Notes: generated by a model not told the origin, from the sequence alone. Shown: positions 11,407-24,044, counted from the first letter of the stretch. The stretch: DNA of 64,000 nt from Desmodesmus armatus (GCA_007449985.2 VIIQ02000827.1:186001-250000); one strand, 5' to 3'. Program-made: numbers and translations.

Positions 11407-12177
11407 TGTGCAGGCTATAATGCATGGAGGAGTGACCAGCACCATCACCGTGGTGAGGGAGGATGCACATGAAGGTGCATAGATTACTTCAGCTCTGCTG
11501 TAACTTCACCCAGTCTGTGCGTGAGGCACCAGGCAAACCTTGCTGGTAGCTCAAGGCCCCCGCCCCCCAGCAGTGCTGGGCCAGCACGAGGTGGGGCTAC
11601 CCCCCATGGTCCCTGCAGTACGGCCAAGGCCTGAGCAGCAAACTTCAAGGGGTATCAAACACGCTTCTTGTGGAGGAATGGCTGTATACTCAAACACTGT
11701 TACAGTTCTGGGGTTCAACCAATGCATTGCAACAGGTCCTGTGCGCCTCAGTAATGCAATCATAAACGTTTGCCTAATATCCAGAGGCAATAGCAGAGCT
11801 TCCTGCAGGACACGGGACAGTCGATAACAGCAACGACAGCAGCAAGGACAGCGGCCCCGTCTTCCTCAGGACTCAGGCAACAGCGACAGCAACAGGCAGG
11901 TTCAGTATGGTTGCTCAGTGTAGCAGCGGGGGCTTCGTGAGGGAGGCACACGGGGCACCAGCCCAGATCAACGGCACACTCGCCAGCACACACATACACC
12001 CCGCCTCAGCAACTACTCCGGTATCCAAAGGGGTTGCAGCAGAACACTTATTCAGGGCAAGGCAGGGTGGGACAAGGGTCAGCAGGGTCAGCACACAAAC
12101 ACCCTTGGTACAGTTGTTCTGTGGGGCAGCTCATTCTGCCAGCTGTCGCCGTCTCTTGACATTAATGCAGTTCCAGC
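11407..12177. other. Intergenic: ViaA-like 3' end and RRM-gene promoter
   Basis: About 770 bases without a supported gene. It holds the ViaA-like 3' UTR and the 5' region of the RNA-binding protein gene, with CAGCAA-rich low complexity around 11825-11900. No clear core promoter motif seen. Confidence 0.5.
11499..11503 (+). terminator. TGTAA polyadenylation signal, ViaA-like gene
   Basis: TGTAA is the usual chlorophyte poly(A) signal. This one lies about 90 bases after the stop at 11406. Confidence 0.4.
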
Positions 12178-14173
12178 ATGGGTGACGATACAGCACCTCA
12201 GTACAAGGTCTTCGTTGGAGGTCTGACATGGGACCTCACCAATGAGCAGCTGCAAGAAGGTGAGGTTGTGTGTGCGTGCCGGCATGCTGTTGGAAAAAAT
12301 GCATGGTGCTGGTCGTGCTTGTGCTGGGGCTCTGGTCACATGCATGCGCTGGTTGCAATAGCCAGCTGGTGCGGCTCAGTTCAGTGCATGCATGGCCCTT
12401 TTGACATTGTGCTGACCTTGCTGTGCTGGCCTTGTGCTGGGATGGTTTCCTGCAGAGTTCAAGGAGCATGCAGCCATCAAGGCTGAAATCATGGTGGACA
12501 AGATGAGCGGCCGGTCACGTGGCTTTGGCTTTGTCTGGTTTGACCGGTGAGAGTGTGCTGGCACCCATTACACACGACTGCAGGACAAACATTGTGTCCT
12601 GCAGGTTCAACACCCAAGGCTGCAAGTGCTCGACTACGTCACATGCTCGTTACAGCCAAGACAGGCAGTCTTGCTGCCCATGCAGTAGCATCGGTGCTGC
12701 CCAACTGACTCGTTGCCTTGCTGTCGCACCGCTTGTGTGCAGGAGACAAGACATGGAGGACGCCATCCAGAAGATGAACAAGGGTCAAATCAAGGACCGT
12801 GAGGTGGGTTTCAAGGCTCAGCATGCTGGAATGCTAGAACAACCTCCGAGGTCTCTTAACACCAGCGATGGGCAGCACACAGGGTGCAGCTGGTCGTGCA
12901 CAGTAATGCTAGAAACCTACTCTTCTGCATGCTGAATAGAAGCAATGGGCAGCACACAGGGTGCAGCTGGTCGTTCAGACTGTGCAAGGGGAGTTTGTGC
13001 TGACCGAGCATGCTGTCTGTGTGCATTTCTGCCCTGCAGATCAGTGTGAAGGAGGCCATTCCTGAAGGTGAGATGTGCTGCATACAGAAGCAGCACGCGG
13101 TTGTACCTTGTTGTTGTGACGTGTACTGGTCCTGTTCTGAGCACCCATCCCGCCATGCAGCAGTTGGCTCAATTGATGTGTCCACAATCAAAGACGACAA
13201 CAACATCCTTGGTGTCTAATTCTTTTCTTGTGTCTGCTGCAGACAAGATCCCCCCCGGCCAACGCCAGAGGGACCGCTACAGGGGTGCACCAAGGTGAGG
13301 CTCCTTCATATATGCGTTGGCGACAGTCCACAAGTGTTGACCGCCATGCACAGCAGTCTTTGCAGTCAAAACCAGCACACAACAACTTGGCCTGTCCCAC
13401 CCACAGTACTGTGGTTGCTTTGCAGGGGTGGCTACGAGCGTGGCGGCTACGGAAGCAGCTATGAGCGCGGCTACGACAGCAGGGGCTACGGCGGTGGCGG
13501 TGGCGGCGGCTATGACAGCAGGGGATATGGTGGCGGCTACGGCGACTCTCGTGGGGGCTACGGCGGGTGAGTTTTGGGCTGCTGCTCAAGCTTTGGTGCC
13601 AGCCACGGCCTTGCACGTCCGCGCATGGTTGCACACAGTATTGCACAGATGAAATGCATGACACCCTTTGGTGCATGTAACCCCAATCAACTCAGTTTTA
13701 TTCTAGTGTGGCGTGTAGCTGGGAGGCTAGTCAACTGCTGTTCGATATGATGTGACGGATGTGTGCTGTTTGTTGTTGCAGGTATGCGGGCTACGAAGGC
13801 TATGGTGGCTACGGCGGCTATGGAGGTGGCTACGATTCCAGGGCCGGCGGCTATGGTGACCGCAGGTAAGTTATGAAACCCCCCGTGTGTCCGCTTTCTG
13901 ATGGCTGGGTCAACAAACGTGGGCGTCGCAGATTGATGGTCGAAGTTGCCTGACAACACCCTGCTCTCATCATGACATGTGTCTATTGGGTGCTGAGGTC
14001 CCTGCTGCTTGGTTTTCACTCTGTTGTGCAGCGCCAGCTATGGCAGCTACGCCGGCTATGGCGGCAGCTATGGCGACTCTCGTGGCTACGGCAGCGGCGG
14101 CAGCTACGGGCCTGAGCGCAGTGCCAGCCGCGGCCCTGCGGCACCTCGCACAGACCCATACGCACGCCGCTAA
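12178..14173 (+). CDS. Glycine-rich RNA-binding protein (RRM plus Gly/Tyr-rich tail)
   Basis: ATG at 12178 after a short 5' leader. Exons: 12178-~12259, about 12456-12549, 12743-12803, about 13041-13067, about 13243-13294, 13425-13567, about 13781-13866, 14031-14173. One RRM with RNP2 (VFVGGLTW) and RNP1 (RGFGFVWF), ending ISVKEAIPE, then a basic linker and repeated SYGGYGG/YDSRGYG-type blocks ending DPYARR. Such proteins bind RNA in nucleus and cytoplasm, acting in splicing, transport or stress response. The loop between helix 1 and strand 2 looks short (EFKEHAAIKAEI): the usual F-x-x-x-G segment is missing unless a micro-exon was overlooked in the 195-base first intron. Six small downstream introns, some breaking the Gly-rich tail between repeats. 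Confidence 0.9.
12850..12990. repeat. Direct repeat in an RRM-gene intron
   Basis: ATGGGCAGCACACAGGGTGC followed by AGCTGGTCGT occurs at about 12868 and 12950 within one intron, preceded both times by related sequence. Non-coding. Confidence 0.85.
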
Positions 14174-14897
14174 GCTCGACAGCCTTGATCGAACCTGTTG
14201 ACTGACAGGCCTTCATAACATACTCTGCAGTGTTATCACTTTGATCGCTCCCAGGCGGTGTTGTTGCAAAGTGTAGCCATATTCCTGGGACGTAGCATTT
14301 TGCTGCTGCCCCACTGGACCAGGATCGTCATACGTACGGACCTGTCTTTTTGTTGAGCGCGCGATGCGCCACAGGGCTAGTGTGGCGTGGCAAGCCCCTG
14401 TCGGTGTGGCAGGTGCTGCAGCACATACTTGTGGTGTGGCCTGGTGATGTGACCAACCTGACTTGTTGGACAGGCTGGTTGTGCTCGTTCTGTATTTCCG
14501 CTTGACGTGCAAGAGCTGTGTTGAGCCGAGCAGAGGCTGTTTGTGATGAGGTTGGCTGTATGGTAGCTGTACCTTTGGGACTTGCACGCTGCAAGCAAAC
14601 TGTGTGTGCTTCCTGTGGGTTTGCTTCGTGGTGTTGCACCAAGTGTCATGTTGTCGTTGATGTGTTTTGGGCAGGCTTTCAGCATGCATGCTCACCCCTT
14701 TTTGACTGCATGCAGCCTGCACTGTGTTTGGTGTTTGTGGCTCTGTATCCTGTAACACCGGTAACATTCCAAGCAGCCCAACAGTTGCTTCCACATCGAC
14801 AATGTCAGGGTCACCCCGCACAGTGTTTTCCCCTGCATGTCAACAGCAACTTGAAGGATCGGGCCTCAGGGTGGCTGCAGCCTGATGTTGGTTGACT
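14174..14897. other. Convergent intergenic region (3' ends)
   Basis: About 720 bases between the stops of the RRM gene (plus) and the FMO gene (minus). A TGTAA at about 14750 could end the RRM transcript. Open frames here look non-coding. Confidence 0.5.
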
Positions 14898-17762
14898 TCA
14901 GCTGACCAGCTGTCTTTCGTACAGATCATGCATGGCCTTGTCGGCCTCTGCCATCAACGCTGCTATCCCCTCGCTCCACGTGTCCCTGCGCGGACAGTGC
15001 AGCCAATGTGATGTGTTCAGCCAGACTGCCAAATGCACACCAGGATGCGATGTTGATGCATGCCTGACTTTACCAGGATGCGGAGTTGACAATGAAGTTG
15101 GAAGCCCTGGCTACATGCTTGGCGCTTGCAGGCTGTCCAGAAGCAGGTGCTGCCACATGCTTGCGAATTCATGGTGGCATGCCACCAGAGCATGTAAAGG
15201 GCTGCCAGCCAAGCACAAGCTGCCAGCAGGAGGTCACGCTGCAGCATGATTTGTGGCCAGCCGATAATGCGTCGTGGCAGTAGTCCACATGCAGTGGTAG
15301 CCAGGACCCACAAACCAAACTGCCAAAAAGCATCCTGATGAGCCCCACCTGAATGTGTCTGGTCTTCCCAAAATGCTGCCTGCCGTTGCCTTGGCCATGT
15401 CTGCCATCCAGTGCGGCATCTGGATCAGTGAAGGTGCTGGCTGCTGACAGTGCCCTGCAGTGTGCTGGCAGTGCTGACTGGCAGGCGTGTCTGATGATGG
15501 ATTGTGCTGACAGTCGGTGAGTGTGCCAGCAGCCAACCTGACCAGTTGCTCTGCATACGCCAGCTCAGTGGTGGGCATGGATGAACCCATGCAGTGGGTG
15601 TACCGCAGCGGGATGCCTTGCGCTTGCATGGTATCAAACAACTGCTGCTGCTCCTGCAATAGCAACATACAAACGCACATGTCCTGATGGTGCATCCACA
15701 CATACATGCTCAAGGCCTCACGGGAATGGTTGGCACACGTGAACCGCTGGAAAGCTGCTGGGAAATTGTGTTGTGTGCGACCATGTCAGTTGGCTGACTG
15801 CTGCAAGTGAAGTAGCAGCGCCAGCGCAAGTTTGCACTGCGTGCGGCAGTGATGTACCTGCTCCAACACATGCTGAGGTGGCAAAGCGGCTCGTCCAGAC
15901 AGCAGCCGAGCCAGCAGCTGTCCTTGCAGCTGGAACTGCGGGAACTTGGCGCACCTCCATGGCAAGCCGCAAAGTGCCAAGCTGGGGCCAACGGAAGGGA
16001 CAAACATGTGCATGAACAGCGGCCTCACGCAGCCGTTGTCTGCGATGTGGAGAACAACAAGAGTCACTAGTAGAGGTCCAACAGACGCATCAACATGAGC
16101 TGAAACTCAATAGAAGCACACACCTTCGCAAGCCTTGCTTGATGCTCAAGGTGTGCTGGGGTGCGATTGCTGGATGGCACCTCCATGCACCTTCAATCTC
16201 AGTGTGATAGCAAGAATTCACAGGCCTGCACATGCCATGCGTCGCCCCCAACCAACTCAGAAGGCAGGCTCCCTCCATGCCTTTTTGAACGAACCCAGGC
16301 AGGACCAAGCAAAGCCAGCTAGGTGTGTCCCTGCGTGCACAGATATACCTTGCCACACGATGCCAGCAAACACTCAGCAAGGCACAGCCTGACAGGCTTT
16401 GAGCCTCACCTGTCTGCACTAACCCAAGGTGATCCAGCCAAGGCAAGGTATACTTGTACCCCGTGCAGTACACCACAGCATCTAGGCCTTGCACCACCTG
16501 ACCACCGGCCAGCAGTGCTGCCCCATCCGGCCGTAGCTCAGCCAACATTGGTAGCCGGGTAATGTTGGGACGAGGCTCAGGGGCAGGCGGGATCTCGCCC
16601 TGCTGCTGTTCTGGCGGCGGCGGCTGCTGTTGTGACAGTGCCTGCTGCTCCAGCGGCTTCTGGTGCTGCTGCTGCGGTAGCTGTGGTTGGGAGAGATGTC
16701 CTGGTATTGATGTTACACCGCCCTGGTCCTGTAGGTGTACCGTACAGTGCCGTTGTGCTGCTGCTTGCTGAGAGCTGTGGTCAACCGTGGGTGCTGACTG
16801 CTGCCTGGCTGTCCCTGGGCCTGTGAAGGTTCGTGCACAGTGAAGCACTTCACTGGCCTCCTTGGCTATGTGCCGAGCAATCTCTTCGCCTGAGAGGTTG
16901 TGCAAGCAGCAACAAGGGCAGGCGAAGGCAGATAGGACTGGGGCTGCCAGCACGGCTGCTAGTGGCGACTGCGATGTCAACCTGAGTTGGACTGTGGGGT
17001 CACATTCAATGGCACCATGCTCGAGGTTCGCAAGTGCTGCGCTGTGCACTGTCAAGACTGCTGCAGGCAGCTGCAGCACAATCAACAAGGCAACCAACAA
17101 AGTCAACAAGTGCAGCCCCATAAACTGCAAACTACTTGCATTAGGGTGTCACAAGTTCAGTGCAGAACACACTGACAAGTGGTAGCGATGGCAGTGATGA
17201 CCGCACAGGGGTGCACCCAGTACCTCACCTGAGAAGGATGCTCCCACCACCATGACCTTCTGCCCCTTGAACTGTGCTGCACCCCTGTAGTTGTGTGAGT
17301 GAAGCTGAAGCCCTGGCCACAGCTCCATGCCAGGTACCTGTGTGCACACAACACCAGCATTTGCTGTATGGGTCAAGTCCAGTGAGGACTCCATCACACT
17401 GGGGAGATCGTTTGACTAACCAGGTGCAGGCTGCCAAGCCCAAAATGAGTCAAACAATAGCCACATGTGGGCAGGCTTCAGCATGCAGGGTGCGGCTGAA
17501 CAGCCTGCCAAGCCATAACAGATTTCCAGCAGTAATCAAGATGCATCACAGCGCGTGCAACGCCATTGCTGCAGTGAACACGCACTGCTCAATGACAGTG
17601 GGAACAAAGCACCTGAGGGAGTGAGATCTCGCTGAATGTGCCGACACAGCTTGCCACAGCATCAAATACCCATTCCTGCTGTCTGTCAGTCGGGCTGCAT
17701 CCTTCTTGCAGCTGCTGGTGATGGTGCTGGTGCTGCTGCTGCTGGGTGTTATCCTGTTCAGC

Positions 17763-17802
<40 letters not shown>

Positions 17803-18935
17803 GGCTGCCGCGTGCCACCTTTGTCAACAGCCTGCACTGCTGCAGCACCGGCAGCTGCCGCCGGGTATTCTGTTGCCGTCACCACCCGCCACTGCAAGTT
17901 CTGGTGCTGACACAACGGCTGGCTGGCTGGAACATGGCCTGCACTGCTGGGCAGCACTGGGTCGACGTGCAGGACACGTGTGTGCGGCACCAGGTGCTGC
18001 CGCAGACCCGCTGCTTCAGCCAAGGCCTCACAGAAGGCCAGTACCTGCAGGACATGCAAGCAGCATCAGTCAATTTGTCAACCGATCTTACACATGCCAT
18101 GCAAGCAGTGTCACATCAGCAGGGCACACACCAGCATTCTTGTAAGTTGTAGCATGACAGTGTGGATGTATGTCGGTGCTGATTGTGACAATGTGAAACA
18201 TGTCTTCCAGCACGCATCCTACATGGCTGTCATCAACGCCAGGACTATGGTGTCTGCCAGAGCAGCAACTTGCACCTGGCTGCTTGTGCAATGCCAGGTT
18301 CATATTAATATGAATATGTTGAGATATGGGCGATGCCACAAAGTGGCTGGGTGGTGCAGTCTTCAATGTAGCTAGAGTGGCTTGTCAGGGCGGTTTCTAC
18401 CAGTGCGCTACCTCTGTGTGCAGTGGGTAGGCTCTGGTGTCCTGCGCCCTGCCTCCTAGCATCTCGGTGCTGAAGGGGAAGTCACACAGGCTCATCAAGT
18501 GGCGTGGCAGGTTGGTGCGGAGGCCTGGGTACCTGAAAATGGCAGTGCAAAGCCACTGCTATCAGGATTCGAGCATATGCTTCAGTACATTACTAGTGTG
18601 CTACGCAAGTCCTACAATACATATCCACATTTTGATGTCAGAAAGCGTGACCTGCCCTGGAGTATGGCTACCGTAGTACGGTATCTGCACAGCACGATTT
18701 CGAGTGGCCGCTTTTGCCAGCCCCGCAGAACCTACATGCTGCTGTGTACCCTGAACCTGCTGCCATCGAGACCCAGAAGGTCACTATCTGTGGCAGCTGC
18801 ATCAAAGCGCCAGGCTCCACCCACGCCGTCTCCTGCCTCAAAAATGGTCACGCTGTGCCCTTCTCTCTTGAGTTCTCGTGCCACAGCTAGGCCAGCAGGC
18901 CCAGCACCAATGACAGCCTGTGTGTTGGCAGGCAG
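14898..18935 (-). CDS. Flavin-containing monooxygenase (FMO)
   Basis: Minus-strand spliced gene. The earliest recognised exon (about 18935-18735) encodes the FAD-binding GxGxxG ([20 protein letters not shown]) and ends HSSM. It joins in phase to about 18533-18412 ([13 protein letters not shown]), the 'vHssmY..LrtnlPr' FMO block. Exon about 18045-17615 has [10 protein letters not shown], a Gln-rich insert and [14 protein letters not shown]. Exon about 17336-17229 carries the second Rossmann motif ([10 protein letters not shown]) with the H-N-Y-R-G identifier region. Exon about 16892-16430 ends [19 protein letters not shown], the C-terminal TGY motif. Later exons include [20 protein letters not shown] and the C-terminus ERQLVS. 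FMOs oxygenate soft nucleophiles (N or S) using NADPH and FAD. The 5' exon with the start codon is not resolved; the open frame above the acceptor has only a TTG. Confidence 0.82.
17766..17803. repeat. (CTG)n microsatellite encoding a poly-Gln run in the FMO
   Basis: A CTG run on the plus strand reads as about 13 glutamines inside an FMO exon, next to other Gln/His-rich sequence (about 17700-17820). It probably sits in a surface loop. Length is likely variable between isolates. Confidence 0.85.
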
Positions 18936-19424
18936 GCCACATGCAGGCAAGGGCAGGCACAAGTTGAGCTTGGTTGTGCACAGCTGTGACCTCAGGCATG
19001 CGCAGCACTTCTAGTTGACAGGCTGTTGCCTTGATGGTGGCCCAGGTTGCAGGTAGTTACACCGGGTGGTACCTAACAATATTTCATTGCGAAGTTACTC
19101 ACTACTGTGGCTCGCCTGAGGTCCTTTGAGCAGACAGGAGACATGAAAACGTTGGATGATCTGTCGATACAGATCTGTCGATGCAAGACAGAGATTGCGT
19201 GAGTAGACGGCGGAAAGGAAACGAAACGCGTGGCGCCAGAATTACTATGCCACCCTCTCCTTGTGTAAATCAGTGCTGAGGGTGTTGAAATGTGACCAGT
19301 ACTGTACAGCTGGTAAGCCCTCGACACAAAGTGGAAGGCCTGCCTCCGACACCAACCTGATGAATTATTCCCTATTGTTGGTGTCGAAAACATGTAACAA
19401 GACTGACGGAGCTGTGCACAGCCA
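18936..19424. promoter_or_regulatory. Divergent region between FMO and VHL-peptidase genes
   Basis: Between the first recognised FMO exon and the ATG at 19425. It should hold the missing FMO first exon and both promoters. No named motif found. Confidence 0.4.
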
Positions 19425-22400
19425 ATGGGCCGGCGAAAGGCCTCCAACCCTGCCCCCTCTGCCCCTGTAGCTACTGTCTCTGTCTGGACAGAAGGGGTCA
19501 CTGAGCCTGTCCAGCTATGCTTTCACAACAAAGCAGACTGCAGAGTGGATATCAACTGGCTCAACTACAAAGGACAGCACCAAAAGTACAGCACGCTGAA
19601 GCCGCAGGGCTCCTATGCGCTGAGTAAGGGTCAAGGCCAGCTTGAGGGCATCATGCCACTGCAGCAGCGCACTTTGCTGCTTGTGCTGCACCAGATCAAC
19701 AGACAAGAGCCGTAACGTTGCTGGTGCAACCAGAGTCACCTCTCCTTGCTTTCTCCTCCCTACTTTCCTGGTTTGATGCTGCTCTGTTCTGCCCTGCTGT
19801 TGGCATGCTCTGCTTCACGGTGCTCTCTGCCCAGGTAGTTTCAGCACACATGCTTGGGTAGTCGGCTATGAGGACGGTCACAGTGCCACATACGTAGGTA
19901 AGCAGACCATGGTCACCTCTGTACATCAAGCAGGTGGCTGCAGGCACGCAAGAATGTGTAGCGCTGTCCTGAGCAGCTGCTTGCAAATGCACGACCAAGC
20001 TGGTGCGAGCAAATCGGGCACGTCTGGTTGTCGGCTGTTGAGCGCCGTACAGGTGTACTGCACCTGCCCCCAGCACAGACAAGCTTGGGAAGGTTGTGCT
20101 GACCACTGATGGATGACAACCTGCATGAGTTCCCCCTGGCCCTACCCCTCTGGGCCGTGCCGTCGCTGTGCGGCCTACATGTCAGTGTAAAACTGCCCCC
20201 AACCCCAATCCCACCCCGTGATTATGAAGGCACACCCTGTTGGCTGCTGCAGGCGGCAGTGCCTTGCTAGTGGTGCTGCCAGGTGGCAAGCTGGACGTCA
20301 AGCCCTACCAGCCAAACCCTGATGAAGATGACACCAGCTGGCAGGACCCTGCATGGGGAACATACAAGGAGCGGGGCGCTGTGCTGGGAATGCCCATCAT
20401 GGTGCGTTTGGGGTTCAGAATTCAAAGCCTCAGCAGCTGCGTGTGTTGCTTGATGCTGCAGGTGCTTGTAATAGCGCACACCACCAGTGTAAGGGTAGAC
20501 TCTTTGTAGGCAGATTGTGGGTGTCTCATGACGCCGTGTCAGAGGGCAGCAGCCAGTGGTTTGGCGCAGGCGCTGCATCTATGACATGTGAGGTGGCCTT
20601 GATGTATGACCGTATGTGTGTGCGTGTGCAGTGAGTAAACATGTAGCATGCATCTGATGCTGACAAGTGATCTCCGAGATCAGCATCCCCCAAGTAACAT
20701 GGATGGATTGTGTCTATTGCCCGCAGGCCTATGAGTGTGTGCCGCAGGAGGCGGTGCAGCAAGTGGAGCATGTGGTCACACATATGCTGGCCGGGTGTCT
20801 CCCTGATGTGCTGCAGCGCATGGTGGCAGCACGCTGCAACATTGCCATCATTGGCAGGCACCAGGTGGGAAGCAAAAGTCTTGCAACTGGCTGAACCTGC
20901 GATTGGGCCCTCCAATCCAATCGGCTTGCTGGTGTGTAAGGCAGCCTGTTACTCTGCCATGACGTGGTGTGCTGTGCCGATTTTATGCCTCCTGCATTGC
21001 ACTGCACTGCCTAAGACATGCTCATCGACAATTGTGTGATGCTCGTTCTTTAAATAAATTACCTTAAAACATTCAAGTTCAGCTTTGTGCCTCGTGTCAT
21101 TAGGGACCAAGTGACAACATTCAGGACACTGCTTGTGGATTGTGCCCCCCCCCCTTCCGTGACCACAGGGGTCAGCCTGACCACCTGAACCCCTGATTGT
21201 GCCAGCCGGTGTGACATAACCAAGACTGAGCCGTGAGGATGAACCGCTGTTGTCATGCTGCTTCTGCTGCAGAAAACCACCGACATCCCGCCCCATCACT
21301 TCATGAAGTCTCGCAGCAATTGCAAGGGTGCGCGAGACATTGACGCGACCACGCGGGGGCTTGGCGCCACCCGGGCCGTGCCCACAACCTCGTGTGGCGA
21401 GGAGAACATCACTATGGTGGACGACAGGTGAGCTAGTTGTGCAGCGGGGGCATGTATGGCAGCACACTCAATATGTGGAAGTATCATTACAAACAGCCTC
21501 TGTGCTTGTTTCTCGCCCATCAGTCAGTTCCCAACCATTTGAAGGGCTCCGTGCTCCTGCTTGTCTTCTTGCCGCCGCAACTTCCAGAAACTTCAGAGAA
21601 TTACCTTGCACACATGCGTGGCTGCCGCTGCTGCTCTTGTTCAGGCGCTACTACAATGAAAACCTCCTCATCCATGAGCTGGGTCATGCTGTCATGCACC
21701 TTGGGATGGACAGCTGCCACCTGGAGCGGGTCAACCAGTGCTACAGCAACGCACAGCAACACAGCCTCTATGACGCAGGTGACTTCTGAGCTGCTGTACC
21801 GCTGATGGCCTGTTGCGGTTGCAAACCAGCATACTGTTGCTGCATAGCATCAACAACCCCAGTACACAGACAGCATTAGATGTATCGCGAAAGCGTGTTT
21901 TGTATGCATCATCCCTGTGCTGCGAGCTCGCGTGTTTCAATGCACTGGCATGCTGTGCTGTGCTGTGCTGTGCTGTCACCCAGCGGGCCCGTTCCCCACA
22001 GATTGTTACATAATGGAGAAAGCAAAATGCAGAGAGCAGAACAACTGCTGCCGCTCTGTCACTACCACACCCGCCTGCAGTACAAAACCCTGGTTTGGGA
22101 AACACACTGGCATGCTGTGCTGTGCTGCCGCCTGTGCCTGCAGACTGCTATATGATGGAGAATGCGGATGAGTACTGGGCTGAGGGCTGCCAGTCATGGT
22201 TTGATGCCACCGTGCGCACGGACGTCAACAGCGGCATCAACACCAGGGACAAACTCAAGCAACATGACCCTGACTTTGCCCTCCTGCTGTCTGACGTAAG
22301 TTAGAATCATGTACAAGTGCACCTAGACGTGGCACAGGGGCTGGCTTGTTTCTTGTGAGGGCCAGACACTTGTCTTGCTTCTGAACATGCTCCACTTCCA

Positions 22401-23050
22401 TGAGCAGCTCCAAAGGAGTGCGAGGTGGTAGTGCAACATGTAATTGCCACGCAGCAGTTACCGAAGCAAAACAAGACCTGTAACACCCTCTGGGTGCGGC
22501 AAGCACTTGTGAAGCAGAAACCAGTTGGTGTCAGGGCATGCCTGTAGAGGTGGGTAGTGCACATGATGCCGGGTGCAGCTCCCCAGGTACCTGAGCAGTC
22601 CTACATGTACTCTTTGTTCTTTGTGATTTCCTATGTTTTGCTGTCACACCAACTCTGACATGTTTCTGATTGCTGCAGGTGTTTGGAGATGGCCCCTGGC
22701 GCTACCCCCAGACGGCACCTGCAGCCTTTGGGCATAAAAGGCGCAGCCCCAAGCAGCGGCAGCAGCGGCAGCATAGCAAGGAGGGCCTGGTACCACAGCG
22801 GCGGCAGCAGACTGGCGTCGGCAAGACAGCACACAGACATGTATCTGAGCCGCCGCGTGTGCGCACGCGGTCGATGACGACATCACAAGCAGGGCTGGAG
22901 GGTGCAGCAGCAGGAGGCCCAGCAGCAGCAGCTGGCAGTATTGTAGACCGAGTCTGCAAGCAGCAAAGGAGCTCACTGAAACAGCAGCCTGCTGGCAGAG
23001 CACGGCGGCAGTCTGGCCACAGACAGTCTGCCCACAAACAGCGTCACTGA
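19425..23050 (+). CDS. VHL-beta-domain / HExxH metallopeptidase fusion protein
   Basis: ATG at 19425. Exons: 19425-19623, 19835-19896, 20253-20401, 20727-20864, 21273-21427, 21645-21778, 22144-22295, about 22679-23050; phases agree at every junction I checked. Exons 1-3 give a von Hippel-Lindau beta domain: VQLCFHNKADCRVDINWLNY, then KYSTLKPQGSYAL, then THAWVVGYEDG. Exons 5-7 give a zinc-peptidase core: RGLGAT...SCGEENITMV, LLIHELGHAVMHLG (HExxH) and, after it, NADEYWAEGCQSWFDA, whose Glu fits a gluzincin third ligand. Then FGDGPWRYPQ and a basic Arg/Gln/Ser-rich tail. No signal peptide seen. VHL beta domains bind protein partners (hydroxyproline peptide in animal pVHL). The substrate here is unknown; secretion or targeting cannot be judged. 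Confidence 0.8.
21945..22160 (+). repeat. Echo of intron end plus exon 7 start (VHL-peptidase gene)
   Basis: GGCATGCTGTGCTGTGCTG, a CAG acceptor and an exon-like start (GATTGTTACATAATGGAGAA) at about 22001 recur at 22143 (GACTGCTATATGATGGAGAA), period 142. Copy 1 has TAA where copy 2 reads CYMMENADEYW, so only copy 2 can be coding. Confidence 0.85.
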
Positions 23051-24044
23051 CAGCAGGTGGCGTAGAAGATTCTGGGGTTGATTTATATCAGTCGGTCCTG
23101 CCTGCCTTGTTGTGTACATCAGCGATTTGAGGTAGTATTGCAGCGGCACCTGCTGTAGGTTGTGTGACATCCTTTGCCTGTGATCCACAGCAAGGAGTCT
23201 TCCAAGGCACAGGCTGGCTTTTGGTGCCAAGGATGTGACTCTGTCCTCGATCACTGCACTGTGCTGCACCATGAACAGTCTCTTTGTCAACAGCGCTGAT
23301 GGCGCAGCCCTGGACTGCCAATCACAGGGAGCTGTCTGTGACGTCAAGCATGCCTCTGCCAGCTAACAGATTGGTTGGACTTGCCGGTACATGCCGTCAG
23401 GCCGCAGCATCAACACAGCAAGTGCACTGCAATATGACTCCTAGCCTTGTTGAAAGCCTGTCGATGAAAAGAACTTGGTGTTACCAGCACAGCAGTCACG
23501 AGAGCAAACCAATGCTGGGGTCCAAATCCACACAAGTTGGGGGCTCGAAAAACCCAACAGTAACCCAACAACTGCCACCAGGAGCGCTGAACATGGCTGC
23601 ACCCAAACAGACACAACTCAGCGGGCACTGATAAGCCAACAATGGACAGCTCCCTTGGTGACGCAAGCCACTTGTACAGCAAAGGCCTCAGGCTGAAGAG
23701 CAATGTTGCATACCTTCACACCATGAACCAACCAGAGCTCCATGCACAGGGGCCAAGCGCAGGGCACATGATCGATGTCATGTGATCAACACATACGAGG
23801 ATGTCACATGGATGCTTTCTGCCGGCAAAACACGCAGGGGCCTGACAACTTGTACAACCACACAAAACCAACACACATGCGCCGGCCATGCCATGCACGA
23901 ACACACAGCTGCACAGCCACGCCAAACGGCACAGCGACGACACAGCATAACGATCGCAACAGCAGTGATAGCAGAACAAAGCGCACCAGCAGCACAACCA
24001 AGCACCAACAGCGCCAGCCAGCTTAGCAAAGGATATTACCTCCC
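23051..24044. other. Convergent intergenic region
   Basis: About 1 kb between the stop of the VHL-peptidase gene and the stop of BRR2 on the other strand. I see no gene; the overlapping small ORFs on both strands look like chance. It should contain both 3' UTRs. Confidence 0.5.

Noticed and set aside
14213..14821. 202-codon minus-strand open frame
   Set aside because: Between two convergent genes; composition is not protein-like and no motif is seen. Treated as 3' UTR or intergenic.
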